Source: Mycolicibacterium sp. CBMA 234 (GTDB taxonomy: Bacteria > Actinomycetota > Actinomycetes > Mycobacteriales > Mycobacteriaceae). From it: 64,000 nt of DNA. This document shows positions 16,058 through 24,491 of this stretch, one piece after another. The stretch covers positions 186,001 to 250,000 of the forward strand of contig NZ_MPKW01000033.1 in NCBI RefSeq assembly GCF_009729415.1, given 5' to 3'. How positions within the stretch are numbered: position 1 is the stretch's first letter; the number at the start of each line of letters is the position of its first letter. The notes under the pieces were generated by a model. That model was not told the origin of the DNA. It saw nothing but the letters and a program-made list of their open reading frames with translations, and made no database searches. Made by a program: the position numbers and the translations under genes.

Positions 16058-16756
16058 GTGAAGAATGCCGTCGTTACCGGGGGCGGCTCCGGCATCGGCG
16101 CCGCCATCGTGGCGCGCCTACGGGCCGACGGCCTGAACGTCGCGACCCTTGACCTCAACCCATCAGACGACGAGTTCGGCTTCACCGCCGACGTCACCGA
16201 TCGCGCTCAGGTCGATGCCGCGCTCGATGGCATCCGCGCCAAGCTCGGACCGGTCACCGTGCTGGTGAACTCCGCCGGCCTGGAGAAGTTCAAGCGGTTC
16301 TCCGACCTGGAGTTCGCGGACTGGCAGCGCGTGATCGACGTCAACCTCAACGGCGTCTTCCACTGCATCCAGGCGGTACTGCCCGACATGCTGGAAGCCG
16401 GCTGGGGCCGAATCGTCAACATCTCGTCATCGAGCACCCACTCCGGGCAGCCCTACATGTCGCCATACGTGGCGGCCAAGTCGGCAGTCAACGGGCTGAC
16501 CAAATCACTGGCGCTGGAGTACGGGCCCGCGGGCATCACCGTGAACGCGGTACCGCCCGGCTTCATCGACACCCCCATGCTCCGCAAGTCCGAAGAACGC
16601 GGATACCTGAAGGTTCAGCAAAGCATCGAAGCGACACCCGTGCGGCGCATCGGCCGGCCCGAAGACATCGCCGCCGCCTGCGCGTTCCTGATCTCCGAAG
16701 AGGCCGGCTACATCACCGGACAGATTCTCGGCGTCAACGGCGGACGAAACACCTAG
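16058..16756 (+). CDS. Short-chain dehydrogenase/reductase (SDR)
   Basis: Classical SDR (232 aa) oxidising an alcohol or reducing a ketone with NAD(P). The cofactor motif is TGGGSGIG at residues 7-14, with NSAG at about residue 69. The catalytic SSSSTHSGQPYMSPYVAAK segment holds Ser and the YxxxK pair. A GTG start is used. It is the first gene of an operon with a second SDR (17-base gap), a ferredoxin and a P450. It resembles the SDR at 39130 closely (both have DMLAAGWGRIV/DMLEAGWGRIV and ITVN-PP-G-TPM segments). It probably acts on a hydroxyl introduced by the P450 of this operon (inference). Confidence 0.92.
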   Translation: MKNAVVTGGGSGIGAAIVARLRADGLNVATLDLNPSDDEFGFTADVTDRAQVDAALDGIRAKLGPVTVLVNSAGLEKFKRFSDLEFADWQRVIDVNLNGVFHCIQAVLPDMLEAGWGRIVNISSSSTHSGQPYMSPYVAAKSAVNGLTKSLALEYGPAGITVNAVPPGFIDTPMLRKSEERGYLKVQQSIEATPVRRIGRPEDIAAACAFLISEEAGYITGQILGVNGGRNT

Positions 16757-16773
16757 CGAGGGAAGGCTTTTCA

Positions 16774-17643
16774 ATGACTTCAGTGGGACGAGTAGCAGGC
16801 AAGGTCGCCTTCATCACCGGCGCGGCACGCGGGCAGGGCCGCAGCCACGCGGTCCGGCTGGCCGAAGAGGGCGCCGACATCATCGCGGTCGACCTGTGTG
16901 AGGACATCGATTCCATCGGATACCCGATGGCCTCACCCGAGGACCTCGACGAGACCCGGAACCTGGTCGAGAAGACCGGCCAGCGCATCGTCACCGCGCA
17001 CGCCGACGTCCGCGAGGTGACGCAGCTGCGGACGGCCCTCGAGGCCGGCCTGTCCGAGTTCGGCAAGGTCGACATCGTCCTCGCCCAGGCGGGCATCGCC
17101 GGCATGAAAAGCGATGTGCCACTGCAGGCCTGGATCGACACCATCAACACCAACCTGATCGGCACCATCAATGCCATCCAGGTGTGCCTCCCCCACCTCA
17201 AGGAGGGCGCCGCCATCGTCGCCACGGGCTCCACCGCCGCGCTGATGGACGCCCACCTGAAGATGAACCCGGGCAACGACATCGGCGGCTTCGCCTACAT
17301 GACGTCGAAACGCCTGCTCTCCCAATACGCCCACGACCTCGCGACCGAGCTGTCGCCGCGCGGTATCCGGCTGAACGTGGTGCACCCCACCAATGTCAAC
17401 ACCGCGATGCTGCAGAGCCCGCCGATGTACAAGTCGTTCCGGCCGGACCTGCCGAACCCGACGCGCGAAGATGCCGAACCGGCATTCGGCATCCAGCAGG
17501 CCATGAAGGTCAACTTCGTGGAACCGGAGGATATCAGCAACGCCATCCTGTGGCTGGTCTCCGACGAGGCCCGCTACATCACCGGTACCCAGTTGAGGGT
17601 CGACGCGGGTGGCTACCTCAAGTGGTACGACTACCACGTCTGA
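16774..17643 (+). CDS. Mycofactocin-type SDR oxidoreductase
   Basis: SDR (289 aa) of the subfamily that keeps NAD bound and passes electrons to mycofactocin. The N-terminal FITGAARGQGRSHAVRLAEE segment and the longer insert after the second strand (IDSIGYPMASPEDLDET, about residues 46-62) are typical of that group. The YxxxK pair is in GFAYMTSKR, and the C-terminus GTQLRVDAGGYLKWYDYHV also fits. It would oxidise an alcohol without releasing NADH. The subfamily call rests on recalled motifs; mycofactocin biosynthesis genes are not in the window. Confidence 0.85.
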   Translation: MTSVGRVAGKVAFITGAARGQGRSHAVRLAEEGADIIAVDLCEDIDSIGYPMASPEDLDETRNLVEKTGQRIVTAHADVREVTQLRTALEAGLSEFGKVDIVLAQAGIAGMKSDVPLQAWIDTINTNLIGTINAIQVCLPHLKEGAAIVATGSTAALMDAHLKMNPGNDIGGFAYMTSKRLLSQYAHDLATELSPRGIRLNVVHPTNVNTAMLQSPPMYKSFRPDLPNPTREDAEPAFGIQQAMKVNFVEPEDISNAILWLVSDEARYITGTQLRVDAGGYLKWYDYHV

Positions 17644-17649
17644 TCGGGA

Positions 17650-17850
17650 GTGACAGTGAAGGTTTGGGTTGACGGGCAGCGCTGCCAGGGCCACACGCTG
17701 TGCGCGATGATCGCGCCGGATGCGTTCGTGCTCAACGATATCGACGGCACGTCGTCACCGGTTGACGAAATCGTGGCGCCGGGGCTCGAAGACGCGGTCC
17801 GCGAGGCCGCGCACTCATGCCCCGAACAGGCCATCACAATCGAAGACTAG
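17650..17850 (+). CDS. 3Fe-4S-type ferredoxin
   Basis: Small electron carrier (66 aa) for the P450 that follows 31 bases later. Cluster ligands are Cys in RCQGHTLCAM and SCPEQAI, the C-x5-C...CP pattern with His in the second-ligand region that marks P450-partner 3Fe-4S ferredoxins. It starts with GTG at 17650, six bases after the SDR stop. Its reductase is not adjacent. Confidence 0.92.
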   Translation: MTVKVWVDGQRCQGHTLCAMIAPDAFVLNDIDGTSSPVDEIVAPGLEDAVREAAHSCPEQAITIED

Positions 17851-17881
17851 CGAGTATGAGACCAGCAGGGAGACAGGAACT

Positions 17882-19225
17882 TTGAGCGTCCAGGACGAGC
17901 GCAAGAAGGACACCTACCACTTCGACCGGCACACCCCTGAGTACCGGCTGCAGTTCGAGCACATCACCGAGCAGATGCAGGCCAAGTGCCCGGTGGCGTG
18001 GACCGACACCTACAACGGTCACTGGGTGGCGGCCGACAGCAAGCACGTCTTCGAGCTGGCACGCTGCCCCGTCGTATCCAATCACCACGACGTAAGTGGC
18101 GAGACGCCGTTCCAGGGCATCACGATTCCAAAAGCCAGCCGTGCCACCGTCGTTCGGGGCGGCATCCTGGAGATGGACGAACCCGAGCACAGCACCTACC
18201 GCGGCGCGCTGAACCCTTACCTCTCCCCCGCGGCGATCAAGCGCTGGGAGCCGTTCGTCGACGAGATCACCCGCGCCGCACTGGACGAACACATCGAGTC
18301 GGGGCGTATCGACTTCGTCGAGAATCTGGCCAACGTCGTACCGGCGGTGTTCACCCTGGCGATGATGGGCATCGAGCTCAAGAAGTGGAACGTCTACAGC
18401 GAGCCCACGCACGCCTCGGTGTACACACCCGAGCACGCGCCCGAACGCGAGAAGATCAACGAGCAGCACCGCGAAATGGGCATCGACATCATCAACAACA
18501 TGATGGAGATCCGGCAGCAGCCGCGGCCCGGCCTGGTCAACGCGATGCTGCAGTTGCGAATCGACGGCGAACCGGCGCCCGATCTGGAAATCCTGGGCAA
18601 CCTCGGGCTGATCATCGGTGGCGGATTCGACACCACGACCGCACTCACCGCCCACGCCCTGGAATGGCTCGGGGAACACCCCGACGAGCGCGAGCGGCTC
18701 AGCCGCGACCGCGCCGCGCTCCTCAACCCGGCCACCGAGGAATTCCTCCGCTTCTTCACCCCCGCGCCGGGAGACGGCCGCACGTTCTCCGACGACGTCG
18801 AGGTCGAAGGCCAGCAATTCAAGCAGTACGAGCGGCTGTGGTTGTCGTGGGCGATGGCGAACCGCGACCCGGCGGTGTTCGATCAGCCCAACGAGCTGAT
18901 CATGGACCGGAAAGGCAACCGGCACTTCAGCTTCGGCATCGGCGTGCACCGCTGCGTGGGCTCCAATGTGGCGCGCACGGTGTTCAAGTCCATGTTGACC
19001 GCGGTGCTGGACCGGATGCCCGACTACGTGTGCGAGCCCGAGGGCACCGTGCACTACGACAGCATCGGCGTCATCCAGGGCATGCGGAATCTGCCGACCT
19101 CGTTCACCCCGGGCAAGCGCCTCGGCGCCGGCCTCGACGAGACGCTGGAGAAGTTGCAGCGCATCTGCAACGAGCAGGAACTGGCTCGTCCCATCACCGA
19201 GCGCAAGGAAGCGGCCGTCATCTAG
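17882..19225 (+). CDS. Cytochrome P450
   Basis: P450 monooxygenase (447 aa from a TTG start). The I-helix motif is GGGFDTTTA, with ExxR in EEFLRFF, and the heme loop FGIGVHRCVG has the thiolate Cys358. No ATG fits: the open frame upstream overlaps the ferredoxin, and GGAG about ten bases before the TTG supports the chosen start. It is paired with the ferredoxin just upstream. The stop codon sits in an exact 13-base tandem repeat (19215-19240). Substrate unknown; it is clearly different from the other three P450s. Confidence 0.93.
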   Translation: MSVQDERKKDTYHFDRHTPEYRLQFEHITEQMQAKCPVAWTDTYNGHWVAADSKHVFELARCPVVSNHHDVSGETPFQGITIPKASRATVVRGGILEMDEPEHSTYRGALNPYLSPAAIKRWEPFVDEITRAALDEHIESGRIDFVENLANVVPAVFTLAMMGIELKKWNVYSEPTHASVYTPEHAPEREKINEQHREMGIDIINNMMEIRQQPRPGLVNAMLQLRIDGEPAPDLEILGNLGLIIGGGFDTTTALTAHALEWLGEHPDERERLSRDRAALLNPATEEFLRFFTPAPGDGRTFSDDVEVEGQQFKQYERLWLSWAMANRDPAVFDQPNELIMDRKGNRHFSFGIGVHRCVGSNVARTVFKSMLTAVLDRMPDYVCEPEGTVHYDSIGVIQGMRNLPTSFTPGKRLGAGLDETLEKLQRICNEQELARPITERKEAAVI

Positions 19226-19240
19226 GTCCGTCATCTAGGT
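19215..19240 (+). repeat. 13-base tandem duplication across P450 stop
   Basis: CCGTCATCTAGGT is present twice in a row (19215-19227 and 19228-19240). The first copy contains the last codons and the TAG stop of the P450. It looks like a small replication-slippage event with no effect on the protein. Confidence 0.85.
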
Positions 19241-19284
19241 TTGGCCTTGACCCTCACGCGACATGAGGCACCAGCCTTATCGAT

Positions 19285-19638
19285 GTGACGCAGGCGATGC
19301 CGGTGGACGAACTCACCGTGGGCGAAGTCGCGCAGCGCTTCGACATTACGGTCCGGACGCTCCACCACTACGACCACATCGGGTTGTTGCCCCCGAGTCG
19401 GCGTGCCGCCTCGGGCTACCGGGTGTACACGTCGGCGGACCTGACGCGCTTGTCCCCGATCATCGTTTACCGCCGGCTCGAGTTTCCCCTTGAGGAGATC
19501 GCGAGCCTGCTCGACGAGGGCAACGAGGTCAGCTACCTGATTCGCCAGCGCGAGCGGGGACCGAACCGGCCACTGACCGGTTCGGTGCCCGCTCACCTCA
19601 GCGTGCTCGTGGCAGGCCCAGTACGTGCTGGGCGATGA
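19285..19638 (+). pseudogene. Truncated MerR-family regulator
   Basis: The first 90 or so residues are a good MerR winged-helix domain: LTVGEVAQRFDITVRTLHHYD, then GLLPPSR and GYRVYTSADL, and EEIASLLDEG. After RQRERG the protein turns into unrelated sequence that runs through the terminator hairpin at 19560-19586 and into the end of the opposite acyl-CoA dehydrogenase gene. MerR proteins of this kind normally continue with a dimerisation coil and often an effector domain. The gene therefore appears to have lost its 3' part. A short protein of 117 aa could still be made from the GTG at 19285. Confidence 0.7.
19560..19586. terminator. Hairpin terminator between converging units
   Basis: ACCGAACCGG and its exact complement enclose a seven-base loop, 12 bases beyond the end of the acyl-CoA dehydrogenase on the minus strand. 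It probably terminates that operon, and also falls within the broken MerR frame. Confidence 0.7.
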
Positions 19639-20776
19639 TGTTGCGCTGGATCTCGGAGGTGCCGCCGGCGATGGTGCCGCCGAAGCTGCGGGCATAGCGC
19701 TCGAACCAGCTGACGAAGTAGTGGTCGAGGTTCATGTGCTCATACCGCCCCGACGTCGAGGGGTGGTTGAGTCCCTCAATTCCCGCCGCGGACAACGCAT
19801 TTTCGAGCGCGGTGCGCTCCGCCTCAGATCCGAGGAGCTTGAGTACCGATACCGACTGGGTGTCCATCTCGCCGCGCGAGGCGCGGGCCAGCGCCGCCGA
19901 CCCCATGGCACGCAGGGCGTGGTAGTCCATGATGGTCGTGGCGTACTGGTCGCGCTCGAGTGCCGTCCGCGGCCGGAAGTCGGCGATCATGTTGGCGATG
20001 CGGTCGGCGAAACCCAGCCACATCATGGTGCGCTCGTGACCGAGCGAACCGTTGGCCACTCCCCAGCCACCATTGAGCGGCCCGACGAGGTTTTCCGCCG
20101 GGACCCGCGCATCGGTGAAGAAGACTTCGTTGAAGTCCAAGTTCTCCTGGCTGCACAGGTCCGCGAACGGCCGGCACACCACACCCGGCGTATCGGTCGG
20201 GATGATGACCACGCTGATGCCCTTGTGCTTCGGGGCATCCGGGTCGGTCCGGACGAACGTCAGCAGGAAGTCCGCGTCGTGCGCACCCGACGTCCACACC
20301 TTCTGTCCGTTGACGACGAAGTGGTCGCCCTCGAGCACCGCGCGGGTGCGCAAGGAGGCCAGGTCGGATCCGGCGCTCGGCTCGCTCATGCCGAGCGACG
20401 CGGTCTTCTCTCCCCGAAGCACCGGCACCGCCCACCGATGCTTCTGCTCGTCAGTGCCGAACGTAAGCAGTGACGCCGCAATGATATTCACGCCCTGCGG
20501 GTTGAAGCTGTGGTAAATGCGGCGGCGGCACAGCTCGTCTAGATGGACGAACTGCTGCACAACCGTCGCGTTGCGGCCGCCGAACTCCGGCGGCTGGGCC
20601 GGCAACAGCCAGCCGTTGTCGAACAACAGCCGCTGCCAGTCACGCGCCCACTGCGGCATATGCGACACCGACCGGGGCCGCTCCAAAGTCTCTGTCTCCG
20701 TAGGCAGATGCTCGTCGAGGAACGCCGCGAACTCGGCGCGGAAGGCCTCGACGTCGGCGTCATACGAGAGTTGCAC
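19598..20776 (-). CDS. Acyl-CoA dehydrogenase, large-type subunit
   Basis: FAD-dependent acyl-CoA alpha,beta-dehydrogenase (392 aa). The family stretches SLGMSEPSAGSDLASLRTRA and GQKVWTSGAHDADF, and the C-terminal GTIAGGTSEIQRNIIAQHVLGLPR, are present. The usual MCAD catalytic Glu near the C-terminus is absent (IAGGTSE); a Glu in SLGHERTMMW fits the isovaleryl-CoA dehydrogenase-type position. It overlaps the upstream gene by 17 bases. That gene encodes a shorter, divergent partner, the arrangement of the heteromeric alpha2beta2 dehydrogenases of mycobacterial steroid side-chain degradation. Substrate unknown. Confidence 0.93.
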   Translation of the reverse strand: MQLSYDADVEAFRAEFAAFLDEHLPTETETLERPRSVSHMPQWARDWQRLLFDNGWLLPAQPPEFGGRNATVVQQFVHLDELCRRRIYHSFNPQGVNIIAASLLTFGTDEQKHRWAVPVLRGEKTASLGMSEPSAGSDLASLRTRAVLEGDHFVVNGQKVWTSGAHDADFLLTFVRTDPDAPKHKGISVVIIPTDTPGVVCRPFADLCSQENLDFNEVFFTDARVPAENLVGPLNGGWGVANGSLGHERTMMWLGFADRIANMIADFRPRTALERDQYATTIMDYHALRAMGSAALARASRGEMDTQSVSVLKLLGSEAERTALENALSAAGIEGLNHPSTSGRYEHMNLDHYFVSWFERYARSFGGTIAGGTSEIQRNIIAQHVLGLPRAR

Positions 20777-21758
20777 GGTACTCCTCAGCGATCATTGCGC
20801 GGTGTTCTGCGGCGCCGCCGAGCATCAGCTCGCCGGCCTTGGCGCGCTTGAGCGCGAACTGCAGGTCGTTCTCCCACGTGAATCCCATGGCGCCGAACGA
20901 CTGCAGACCGTGGCGGAACACCAGGGCCTGGCACTCTCCCGCCGACGCCTTGGCCATCGCGGAGGCCAGCCGCCGACGCGGATCGTCGACGCTGATCGTC
21001 AGCGCCGCGAAATACGCCAGCGCGCGGGCTCTTTCGATTGCGACATGCATGTCGGCCGCCTTGTGCTGTAGCGCCTGGAACGACCCGATCGGAACGCCGA
21101 ACTGCTGCCGTTCCTTGATGTGGTCCAGCACCAGATCGAGGATGCGTTGGCACGCACCGACCATGTGCACCGCCATACCCGTCAGCGCGACGTGACGGCC
21201 GCGCTCGGCATCGGTCCCGAGACGCTCGGAATCGGCCACCTGCACACCGTCGAACGTCAGATCGGCGACGTGCAACGCGGGGTCGAACACCAGGTCCCGC
21301 CGCACACCGACATCCGCTGCCTCGACGAAGAAGACACCGGCATGCGTCACCACGGCCAGCCGTTCGGCGCGATCGCCGTCCAGCACGTAGCGAGCGGTAC
21401 CGTCCAGCGCCCAGCCTCGGCCGTCACGGCGCGCCGACACCCCGCTGTAGACAGCGGCACCGGCCTGTTGAGGGTCGAACCGGTCCCCGGCCAGCGGGGC
21501 GAACTGGGTCATCGTGGCCAGGAATGGCGTCGGGTCCGTGGCCCGCCCCAGCTCCTCGAGAACAATGGCCAACTCGACGGCGTTCTCCGGGTCGGCCATC
21601 TCCGTCCAGCCGGCGTCCACCCAGGTGCCCCAGAGCGGGGCCGGGTCGGCGTCGTACTCGGCGATGGCCCGGATCAATGTCGGCGGGCACTGCTTGGTCA
21701 CGGCATCCCGGACAGTCTCCTGCCATAACCGCTGATCAGCATCAAACTCCAAAAGCAT
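20760..21758 (-). CDS. Acyl-CoA dehydrogenase, small-type subunit
   Basis: Shorter, divergent acyl-CoA dehydrogenase (332 aa), first gene of a two-gene operon. It keeps the C-terminal helical FAD domain (IKERQQFGVPIGSFQALQHK, FRHGLQSFGAMGFTWENDLQ), but the middle domain is reduced and lacks the canonical TEPGSGSD stretch. This pattern matches the second subunit of heterotetrameric dehydrogenases, which supplies part of the FAD site. An operator palindrome lies 36 bases upstream at 21794-21810. It is likely to function only with the product of the overlapping downstream gene. Confidence 0.9.
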   Translation of the reverse strand: MLLEFDADQRLWQETVRDAVTKQCPPTLIRAIAEYDADPAPLWGTWVDAGWTEMADPENAVELAIVLEELGRATDPTPFLATMTQFAPLAGDRFDPQQAGAAVYSGVSARRDGRGWALDGTARYVLDGDRAERLAVVTHAGVFFVEAADVGVRRDLVFDPALHVADLTFDGVQVADSERLGTDAERGRHVALTGMAVHMVGACQRILDLVLDHIKERQQFGVPIGSFQALQHKAADMHVAIERARALAYFAALTISVDDPRRRLASAMAKASAGECQALVFRHGLQSFGAMGFTWENDLQFALKRAKAGELMLGGAAEHRAMIAEEYRATLV

Positions 21759-21793
21759 GCAGCGCCTCCTACGGCTAAATTCGGTCGCAAAAG

Positions 21794-21810
21794 TGAGAAT
21801 AGCATTCTCT
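21794..21810. promoter_or_regulatory. TGAGAAT-N3-ATTCTCT operator
   Basis: TGAGAATAGCATTCTCT matches the repeated palindrome in 13 of 14 arm bases. It lies in the divergent gap between the acyl-CoA dehydrogenase operon and the amidohydrolase operon and could control both. The gap is 103 bases. Confidence 0.75.
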
Positions 21811-21861
21811 TTTGAGGTAATTAAGATTTACACTGGGTCGAGAGCTCGGGAGGGCAGCCTT

Positions 21862-22941
21862 GTGATGGAACACGGCGACGGGACGCGTACCCCCGTCATC
21901 GATGCCAGCGTGCACATCTTCTTCGGATCGAACCGCGACCTGCGCGATGTGCTGCGCGAACCGTTCAAGAGCCGCGGATTCCCGGACTACGAGATGGACT
22001 GGTACGGCGCGCCCGGAGGTGAATACGCCAGGGGCACTGAAGGTCCCGACGGCCAGTACCCCGGCTCCGACCCCGACGTCGTCGCCCGCCACCTCTTCGA
22101 GAACCGCGGCGTCGACGTGGCCGTCCTGCACCCGATGTCGCGCGGCATCATGCCCGACCGGCACCTCGGCAGCGCGCTGGCGGCAGCGCACAACGAGATG
22201 CTGGTGTCACGGTGGCTGGACCACCCCGAATTCGGCGAGCGATTCCGCGGCACTATCCGCGTCAACCCCGACGACATCCGCGGCGCGCTGCGCGAGATCG
22301 CCAAGTACAAGGACCACCCACGCGTGGTGCAAGTCGGCATCCCGCTGCAGTCGCGCGAACTGTTCGGCAAGCCGCAGTTCTGGCCGTTGTGGGAAGCGGC
22401 GATCGAAGCGAATCTGCCGGTGGCCGCGCACATCGAGGTAGGGGCGGGCATCGCCTCCGCACCGACGCCGTCGGGCGTACCCAACACCTACGAGCAATAC
22501 GCCGGCTTCATGGCGCTGAACTTCCTGTACCACCTGATGAACATGATCGCCGAGGGCGTGTTCGAGCGGATGCCCGAGCTGAAGTTCGTCTGGGCCGACG
22601 GCGCCGCCGATCTGCTCACCCCGTTCATGTGGCGCATGGACTGCTTCGGCAGGCCGCACCTCGAGCAGACGCCGTGGGCGCCGAAGATGCCGAGCGACTA
22701 TCTGCCCGGGCACGTGCATTTCATCCAAGGGGCGCTGGACGGACCCGGTGACGCTGAATTCGCAGGCGAATGGCTGGGTTTCACCGGCAAGGACGACATG
22801 GTGATGTACGGGTCCAGTTACCCGCATTGGCAACTCAACGAACTCACGGTGCCGAGCTCCTACAGCGCGGAACAGCGCGACAAACTCTGCTGGCGAAACG
22901 CCGCCGAACTGTACGGCATCGCGGTGCCGGTCGGCGTGTGA
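21862..22941 (+). CDS. Amidohydrolase family 2 protein lacking the conserved Asp
   Basis: Amidohydrolase_2-type protein (359-360 aa). It has the fold marks VIDASVHIFF at the N-terminus and PVAAHIEVG in the middle, but near residue 313 it reads YGSSYPHW where family members have G-S-D-[WY]-P-H. The Asp that binds metal and drives catalysis is therefore Ser (AGT at 22819-22821). It may be a pseudoenzyme or partner for the intact paralog that follows after 16 bases. Start: GTG at 21862 (GGGAGG eight bases upstream) or the adjacent ATG at 21865; the longer frame crosses the operator. Confidence 0.85.
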   Translation: MMEHGDGTRTPVIDASVHIFFGSNRDLRDVLREPFKSRGFPDYEMDWYGAPGGEYARGTEGPDGQYPGSDPDVVARHLFENRGVDVAVLHPMSRGIMPDRHLGSALAAAHNEMLVSRWLDHPEFGERFRGTIRVNPDDIRGALREIAKYKDHPRVVQVGIPLQSRELFGKPQFWPLWEAAIEANLPVAAHIEVGAGIASAPTPSGVPNTYEQYAGFMALNFLYHLMNMIAEGVFERMPELKFVWADGAADLLTPFMWRMDCFGRPHLEQTPWAPKMPSDYLPGHVHFIQGALDGPGDAEFAGEWLGFTGKDDMVMYGSSYPHWQLNELTVPSSYSAEQRDKLCWRNAAELYGIAVPVGV

Positions 22942-22957
22942 GGAAGGAAGGATCGCA

Positions 22958-24100
22958 ATGAGTGTGACTGTCACGCAGCGGAAACCCGCGGCCGAGCGCA
23001 TCGCCGTCCGGTGTGTCGATTCCGATGTGCACCCGGCCCCGCGCCGAGGTGAGTTGATCCAGTACATCCCGGAGCCCTGGCGCACCAAGTACTTCCTCAG
23101 CCGTAACGTCGGCGAACAGATCTACTACGACGCGCCCGACTACGCGCACACGTACGCGATGCGCGTCGACGCCTTCCCACCGGACGGCGAATTTGCCTGC
23201 AGCGACCCCGATCTGGCCTTCCAGCAGCTGATCATGCAGGCCGGCGCCGACATCGCGATCCTGGAACCCGCCGCGTACCCGGCACGCATCGGCGGTGCCA
23301 ACCATGCCCTCAATGTCGCGCTGAATGAGTGGCAGCTCAATCATTGGCTCGACAGCCACAACAACTGGCACGAACGCTGGCGCGGATCCATCTGCGTGGC
23401 GATCGAAGAGCCGCACCTCGCCGCCGCGGAGATCGACCGGCTGGCCGGCCACCCTTTCCTGGGCCAGATTCTGATCAAGTCCGAGCCGCGTCCGGCGTGG
23501 GGCGACCCGAAGTACGATCCGGTGTGGGCCGCGGCAACCAAGGCCGACATGCCGGTGAGCTGTCACCTGTCCCGCAGTCATCACGAAGAACTGCCCATGC
23601 CGCCCGTCGGCATGCCCAGCTACAACCACGACTTCATGGTCACCTATTCGCTGCTCGCCGCGAACCAGGTGATGAGCATGATCTTCGACGGGCTGTTCGA
23701 CCGGTTCCCCACGCTACGAATCGTTTTCGTCGAGCACGCCTTCACCTGGATCCTCCCGCTCATGTGGCGGATGGACAAGATCTACGAGGTGCGCAAGCCG
23801 TGGCTCGACATCAAGCGCAAGCCCAGCGAGTACGTCAAAGACCACATCAAGTTCACCACCCAGCCGCTGGACTATCCCGAGGACAAGACCGAACTCACCC
23901 GGGCCTTCGAGTGGATGGAATGCGAGAAGATCCTGCTGTTCAGCTCCGACTACCCACACTGGACGTTCGACGACCCCCGCTGGCTGGTCAAGCACCTGCC
24001 CGAACACGCGCGCGAGGCCGTGATGTTCCGCAACGGCATCGAGACATACAAGCTCCCGACCACGGTGCCGGCGCTCGAAGGACAGGTCCGGGTGTTCTGA
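22958..24100 (+). CDS. Amidohydrolase family 2 (ACMSD-like) protein
   Basis: Amidohydrolase_2 member (380 aa) with an intact set of visible active-site elements. They are DSDVHPAPRRG near residue 21, PVSCHLSRSHHE in the middle, VEHAFTW, and SSDYPHWTFDDP near residue 325 with the catalytic Asp. A decarboxylase or hydrolase for a ring-cleavage or aromatic acid product is the family expectation. It lies between the Asp-less paralog and a Rieske ferredoxin-like gene that starts two bases after its stop. Substrate unknown. Confidence 0.88.
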   Translation: MSVTVTQRKPAAERIAVRCVDSDVHPAPRRGELIQYIPEPWRTKYFLSRNVGEQIYYDAPDYAHTYAMRVDAFPPDGEFACSDPDLAFQQLIMQAGADIAILEPAAYPARIGGANHALNVALNEWQLNHWLDSHNNWHERWRGSICVAIEEPHLAAAEIDRLAGHPFLGQILIKSEPRPAWGDPKYDPVWAAATKADMPVSCHLSRSHHEELPMPPVGMPSYNHDFMVTYSLLAANQVMSMIFDGLFDRFPTLRIVFVEHAFTWILPLMWRMDKIYEVRKPWLDIKRKPSEYVKDHIKFTTQPLDYPEDKTELTRAFEWMECEKILLFSSDYPHWTFDDPRWLVKHLPEHAREAVMFRNGIETYKLPTTVPALEGQVRVF

Positions 24101-24101
24101 G

Positions 24102-24491
24102 TTGACCGAACCCAAGGAGCCCCGGCTTGCCCAGGGGCGTGAGCATGTGGTCGCCACGGTCGACGAAATCCCGCCGGGCACGCACAAATTGGTGCCCATC
24201 GGGCGGCACGGTGTCGGCGTGTACAACGTCAATGGCACGTTCTACGCCATCGCGAACTACTGCCCGCATGAAGGCGGTCCGCTGTGCTCGGGCCGTCCGC
24301 GCGGCCGGACCATCGTCGACGACAGCGTGCCGGGCGACGCCGTGATGGTGCGCGACCTGGAATTCATCTACTGCCCCTGGCATCAGTGGGGCTTCGAATT
24401 GGCCACCGGGACAACGGCGGTGAAGCCAGAGTGGAGTATCCGGACGTACACCGTGCGGGTCATCGGCGACGAGGTTTTGGTGCAGGCATGA
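24102..24491 (+). CDS. Rieske 2Fe-2S ferredoxin-like protein
   Basis: Small Rieske protein (129 aa, TTG start). The cluster ligands are the two Cys-His pairs CPHEGG (C-x-H) and CPWHQWGF (C-x2-H). It has an insertion between them, so it is somewhat longer than typical oxygenase ferredoxins. It could pass electrons to an oxygenase, or form a soluble Rieske subunit of an enzyme encoded by its neighbours. It overlaps the following hydrolase gene by four bases (ATGA). Confidence 0.9.
   Translation: MTEPKEPRLAQGREHVVATVDEIPPGTHKLVPIGRHGVGVYNVNGTFYAIANYCPHEGGPLCSGRPRGRTIVDDSVPGDAVMVRDLEFIYCPWHQWGFELATGTTAVKPEWSIRTYTVRVIGDEVLVQA

Noticed and set aside
17834..19234. A 466-residue open frame antisense to a P450
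   Set aside because: Shadow of the P450 gene; Val/His/Arg-rich composition and no motif.
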